NCBI GenBank assembly: GCA_030824295.1 | Contig: JAVBYA010000189.1 | Coordinates: 1 to 10,366, forward strand | DNA length: 10,366 bases | Direction: 5' to 3' | DNA from: Bacteroidota bacterium | GTDB lineage: Bacteria > Bacteroidota > Ignavibacteria > UBA10030 > UBA8401 | Shown here: in pieces, positions 7,531 to 10,366 of the stretch | Layout of the letters: each line of letters begins with the position of its first letter | How positions within the stretch are numbered: position 1 is the stretch's first letter | Translations under genes and position numbers: made by a program | The notes under the pieces: generated by a model | What the model was told of the DNA's origin: nothing | The model's database searches: none | Seen by the model: only the letters and a program-made list of their open reading frames with translations

Positions 7531-7534
7531 TCCT
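7531..7534 (-). promoter_or_regulatory. Ribosome binding site favouring the second ATG
   Basis: AGGA on the minus strand is 8 nt from the ATG at 7522 but abuts the ATG at 7531, too close for use with that codon. The start of the 598-aa receptor is therefore placed at 7522; the difference is only three residues (MQN). The gap to the upstream receptor's stop is 45 bp and holds nothing else I can name. Confidence 0.5.
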
Positions 7535-7567
7535 ACAGTTGATGTACGATGGTGTTCTCTGCTTCTC

Positions 7568-9274
7568 TTACACCGCTTCTACAATGCGGCCGCTGCTGTT
7601 CACTGCTTTCCGCGACTTCGGCGTCATGGCGGCGGGACGCTGACGCGCATCCGGTTCGATCTTGAACTGTTCCAACACCTGCTGCAGGTTCTCGGTGAGG
7701 CGGTTCAGATCCTCTGCCGTGCGGGCGATCTGCTGCGTTCCGCTGGCGCTTTGATGCGTCACGGCGCTGATGCCCTCCACATTCTTGCTGATCTGTTCGC
7801 TGGCACTGGATTGCTCCTCGCTGGCCGCGGCGATCTGCGTCACTTTATCCGTCACTGCCTGACTGATCTCCATGATCTCCTTCAGCGATACTCCGGCCTG
7901 GTCAGCCAGTGCGATCCCGTCGTTCATCTTCACGGTGCCCCGTTCGATCGCTTCCACCGCCTGTACCGTATCGGTCTGGATCTTCTTGATCATCCCCGCA
8001 ATCTCTTTGGTCGCTTTGGATGTCCGTTCCGCCAGTTTGCGCACTTCATCCGCCACGACGGCGAACCCGCGTCCCTGATCACCTGCCCGCGCCGCTTCGA
8101 TGGCGGCATTGAGGGCCAGAAGATTCGTCTGATCCGCGATATCCTCGATGGTGCTGATGATCTCGCCGATCTGATCGCTGGAGTGACCGAGTTCCTTTAC
8201 CGTGGCTGCGGACGTGTTGACGACCTCAGCGATCTCGCGCATTCCGGCCACTGTGCGTTCCACGACCTTCCCGCCGGCAGCGGCAGTCTCACGGGCCTTC
8301 CGGGCTGTCTCGGCGGTGTCGCTGGCGTTGCGTGAATTCTCAATGATAGTGCGGGTCATCTCTTCCACTGCACCGGCCACCTCTGCCGCCTGCGTGCTCT
8401 GTTCCTGGGAACCGGCGGCAAGTTCTTCGGTGGAGGAGCTGATCTCCGTACTGGCGCTTGCCACAGCAGCCGATGCCTCGGAGACTTGAACAAGTGTCGA
8501 TTTGATGGAGGAGACGAAACCGTCGAAGGAACGCTGCAGCCCCCCGATCTCATCCTTCCGGTCGGAGTTGAACCGCGAATTCAGATCGGCATTCTCAATA
8601 TTCGTCACTACCATATTCAGCGGATCGGCGATGATCTTTGCAATGAAGATCCCCAATCCGGCGGAGACGGCGATACCGAAGATGAGAAGCAATATGATAC
8701 TGTTGATGCCGTCCGATGCATCGGCGACCGATTCATCGCGCATCACATCCGCCACCCGCGCATTGATATCGATGAGACTCCGGAGATTCTTCCGGGCTGC
8801 GGTCAGCGATTTCCTGGCGTCGCCGTCCAGGATCTCGAGCGCCTGCGGTGTCCGCATGGCCAGCGCATGGTCGAAGGCGCGGTCGCGGGACTGCTTGTAG
8901 GAGTTCCAATTCGCAAGGAACAGTTTCAATGTATCCTTCTCTTCCTGTACCAGAGTGGTCGCGCTGTACTTCTCGATCAATCGATCGACGACCGCAGACT
9001 GCGAGAGTGCGATGTCCAGATACCGTTTCCGTTCCGACGGATCGGTCGTGGACATTGCATTGCGTGTATCACCGCGGGCAACGAGCAGAGCAGCATTCGC
9101 ATACCCCAGGTCCCTGATCGGAATGAGCCGGTCATCATAGATTCCGTTCATGTGGGTGAGGATACCGGAAGAGGTCGAATAGCCGAACCAGCCGATCACT
9201 GCAGCAACCACAGCGATGGTACCGAATGCGGAGAGGAGTTTTGCACGGACGGAGAGATCGATGAACCATTTCAT
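7568..9274 (-). CDS. Methyl-accepting chemotaxis protein with four-helix-bundle sensor
   Basis: A 568-aa chemoreceptor of standard architecture. It starts at an ATG with AAGGA 8 nt upstream. Residues 1-11 are a short amphipathic lead (KWFIDLSVRAK), 14-32 a membrane helix, 33-188 an all-helical periplasmic domain of the 4HB_MCP_1 kind (YDDRLIPIRDLGYANAALL, 46-64), 192-212 a second membrane helix, 213-264 HAMP, then the MA domain. Both methylation regions fit the consensus: SSSTEELAAG on the first arm and AAASEEQSSA on the second. The tip 'LNAAIEAARAGDQGRG' is intact. A flexible linker (EPDARQRPAAMTP) leads to the C-terminal tail SRKAVNSSGRIVEAV. Its C-terminal coding DNA is nearly identical to that of the receptor at the right edge, so the two are recent paralogues. 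The ligand is unknown; 4HB domains may bind solutes directly or through a binding protein. Confidence 0.96.
   Translation of the reverse strand: MKWFIDLSVRAKLLSAFGTIAVVAAVIGWFGYSTSSGILTHMNGIYDDRLIPIRDLGYANAALLVARGDTRNAMSTTDPSERKRYLDIALSQSAVVDRLIEKYSATTLVQEEKDTLKLFLANWNSYKQSRDRAFDHALAMRTPQALEILDGDARKSLTAARKNLRSLIDINARVADVMRDESVADASDGINSIILLLIFGIAVSAGLGIFIAKIIADPLNMVVTNIENADLNSRFNSDRKDEIGGLQRSFDGFVSSIKSTLVQVSEASAAVASASTEISSSTEELAAGSQEQSTQAAEVAGAVEEMTRTIIENSRNASDTAETARKARETAAAGGKVVERTVAGMREIAEVVNTSAATVKELGHSSDQIGEIISTIEDIADQTNLLALNAAIEAARAGDQGRGFAVVADEVRKLAERTSKATKEIAGMIKKIQTDTVQAVEAIERGTVKMNDGIALADQAGVSLKEIMEISQAVTDKVTQIAAASEEQSSASEQISKNVEGISAVTHQSASGTQQIARTAEDLNRLTENLQQVLEQFKIEPDARQRPAAMTPKSRKAVNSSGRIVEAV
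7679..7750 (-). repeat. Near-identical paralogous tract, copy 1
   Basis: These 72 bases match 9507-9578 at a constant offset of 1828 with only three differences (7688, 7700, 7709), all silent; the last 41 bases (7710-7750) are identical. The tract encodes SGTQQIARTAEDLNRLTENLQQ in both receptors. Identical codon choice over 41 bases points to recent duplication or gene conversion rather than protein-level constraint alone. Confidence 0.8.
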
Positions 9275-9333
9275 GGTCGTATTCCTTCATGGACAGCAAT
9301 TGAGGGGGATCACATCATCTGACTTGCCATCAG

Positions 9334-9365
9334 TGCCTGCGGCACCGGCAACGGTACCGCAGGCA
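9334..9365 (-). terminator. GC-rich hairpin in intergenic gap, possible weak terminator or processing site
   Basis: Between the right-edge MCP stop (9378) and the next start (9274) lies an inverted repeat: a 9-bp arm tgcctgcgg (9334-9342) pairs with ccgcaggca (9357-9365), followed inward by one mismatch, 3 more pairs and a 6-nt loop. It begins 13 bp after the stop codon in the direction of transcription. No run of T follows the stem on the minus strand, so a standard Rho-independent terminator is doubtful. It could mark an mRNA 3' end after trimming, a partial terminator or a processing site. Confidence 0.4.
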
Positions 9366-9377
9366 GTGTATCGGTGA

Positions 9378-10366
9378 TCAATGTTCCACAAGACGGCCGT
9401 GTTCGGTCACCGCTTTGCGGGACTTCTGCACGGTCGGTTTCGGACGCTGATAACTTTCGGTACGTCCGCCTGCTGTTGCTCCGCTCAGATTGAACTTGCT
9501 GAGCAGCTGCTGCAGATTCTCGGTGAGACGGTTCAGGTCCTCTGCCGTGCGGGCGATCTGCTGCGTTCCGCTGGCGCTCTGCTGCGTTACAGTGCTGATC
9601 GCTTCCACGTTCTTGCTGATCTGTTCACTGGCGCTGGATTGCTGTTCGCTGGCAGCGGCGATCTGTCCGACCATGTCGGCCACGGACTGTGCGTTGCCGA
9701 CGATATCGTTCAGCATGGTGCCGGCCTGTTCGGCGAGCGAGATGCCGGTACCGACCTCCTGCGTTCCTTTATCCATCGATGCGACCGCCTGGCTCGTATC
9801 GGTCTGGATCTGACGGATCATCGCAGCGATCTCTTTGGTCGCTTTGGAGGTCCGCTCGGCCAGTTTGCGCACTTCGTCCGCCACAACGGCGAACCCGCGT
9901 CCCTGTTCGCCGGCGCGTGCTGCTTCGATGGCAGCGTTCAATGCCAGCAGATTGGTCTGGTCCGCGATGTCGTCGATCACGCCGATGATCTCGCCGATCT
10001 TATCGCTTGATGCGCCGAGGATCTTCACCTGTTCGGCAGATTGATTGACCACATCGGCGATCCGTTTCATACCGGAGATGGTCTGACCGACCACATCGCC
10101 CCCTTTGCGGGCCGATTCCTTGGCATCGCGGGCGCCGTCCGCCACTTTGCGGACATTCTCGGTGGTCTCACCGAGGGTCTTGGTCATCTCTTCGACAGCA
10201 GTTGCGACTTCACCCGCCTGGGAGCTCTGTTCCTGTGCACCGGCAGCAAGTTCTTCGGTGGAGGAGCTGATCTGCGTGCTGGCACTGGCAACGGCAGCCG
10301 AACTCTCCGACACCTGGATGAGCGTGGTCTTGATCTGTTCCACGAATCCGTCGAACGCCTTCTGCA
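9378..10366 (-). CDS. Methyl-accepting chemotaxis protein, C-terminal part, 5' end outside window
   Basis: The reading frame is open to the right edge, so only the end of HAMP (QKAFDGFVEQIKTTL) and the complete MA domain are seen, about 329 residues; the sensor and membrane helices lie outside. An in-frame GTG at 10343 falls inside the HAMP-MA junction and is not the start. Methylation motifs are SSSTEELAAG on the first arm and AAASEQQSSA on the second. The tip is 'LNAAIEAARAGEQGRG', with Glu where the other four receptors have Asp. From the tip to the second methylation site there are two more heptads than in E. coli Tsr, giving a 40H-class receptor. A linker rich in Gly, Thr and Pro leads to the tail SRKAVTEHGRLVEH. 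It is the first gene of the visible cluster; its closest relative here is the adjacent 568-aa receptor. Confidence 0.95.
   Translation of the reverse strand, partial: QKAFDGFVEQIKTTLIQVSESSAAVASASTQISSSTEELAAGAQEQSSQAGEVATAVEEMTKTLGETTENVRKVADGARDAKESARKGGDVVGQTISGMKRIADVVNQSAEQVKILGASSDKIGEIIGVIDDIADQTNLLALNAAIEAARAGEQGRGFAVVADEVRKLAERTSKATKEIAAMIRQIQTDTSQAVASMDKGTQEVGTGISLAEQAGTMLNDIVGNAQSVADMVGQIAAASEQQSSASEQISKNVEAISTVTQQSASGTQQIARTAEDLNRLTENLQQLLSKFNLSGATAGGRTESYQRPKPTVQKSRKAVTEHGRLVEH
9507..9578 (-). repeat. Near-identical paralogous tract, copy 2
   Basis: Partner of 7679-7750, 69 of 72 bases identical, all differences silent, with 41 identical bases at 9538-9578. Another identical stretch of 28 bases (gcaagttcttcgg and onward, near 10247-10274) matches the other receptor near 8419-8446 in the first arm of the signalling domain, so similarity is not confined to one spot. 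Confidence 0.8.

Noticed and set aside
7214..8335. Plus-strand open frame of 373 codons
   Set aside because: It lies antisense across two MCP genes and their intergenic gap. Similar His/Asp/Leu-rich frames occur opposite the tip region of the other MCPs, so they reflect the conserved sense codons.

Overview
The window holds seven protein genes, all on the minus strand and packed closely enough to be one operon or a few overlapping transcription units. Five encode transmembrane methyl-accepting chemotaxis proteins (MCPs). The other two encode an outer-membrane beta-barrel and a small exported protein. The barrel, signal peptides and periplasmic sensor domains point to a motile or surface-responsive Gram-negative (diderm) bacterium of moderately high GC. 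Bacteroidota/Chlorobiota-type bacteria (for example Ignavibacteria) are plausible from the general look of the receptors, but this is a weak guess. No rRNA, tRNA, mobile element or CRISPR is visible.

In transcription order (right to left) the layout is as follows. (1) 10366-9378: C-terminal part of an MCP cut by the right edge. (2) 9274-7568: a 568-aa MCP with a four-helix-bundle-type periplasmic domain. (3) 7522-5726: a 598-aa MCP, also 4HB-like, with degenerate methylation sites; its stop overlaps the next start (ATGA). (4) 5729-4113: a 538-aa outer-membrane barrel resembling the alginate-export family, with an N-terminal coiled coil. (5) 3964-1823: a 713-aa MCP with a signal peptide, a Pro/Ala-rich periplasmic tail, an extra membrane segment and an sCache_2-like sensor. 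(6) 1744-1196: a 182-aa exported protein that looks YfiR/DUF4154-like. (7) 1179-1: an MCP with a CHASE8-like periplasmic domain, cut by the left edge. The largest gene-free gap is 148 bp, so there is no long non-coding stretch.

The receptors share almost the same cytoplasmic signalling hairpin (40H heptad class by hand alignment) but have different sensor regions, so they probably feed several inputs into one CheA/CheW array. No che gene lies in the window. Three of the four visible C-termini share a tail, SRKAV-x3-G-x-[IL]VE, at the place where some MCPs carry an adaptation-enzyme tether.

The most interesting arrangement is the YfiR-like protein followed 16 bp later by a CHASE8-HAMP-MCP. 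In the known YfiBNR system, periplasmic YfiR controls the CHASE8-HAMP-GGDEF cyclase YfiN. Here the same input pair appears joined to a chemotaxis output. The coupled MCP-barrel pair and the MCP with a tethered periplasmic tail suggest further receptors that may read envelope or outer-membrane events. These functional links are inferred from domain resemblance and gene order; no search or structure was run.
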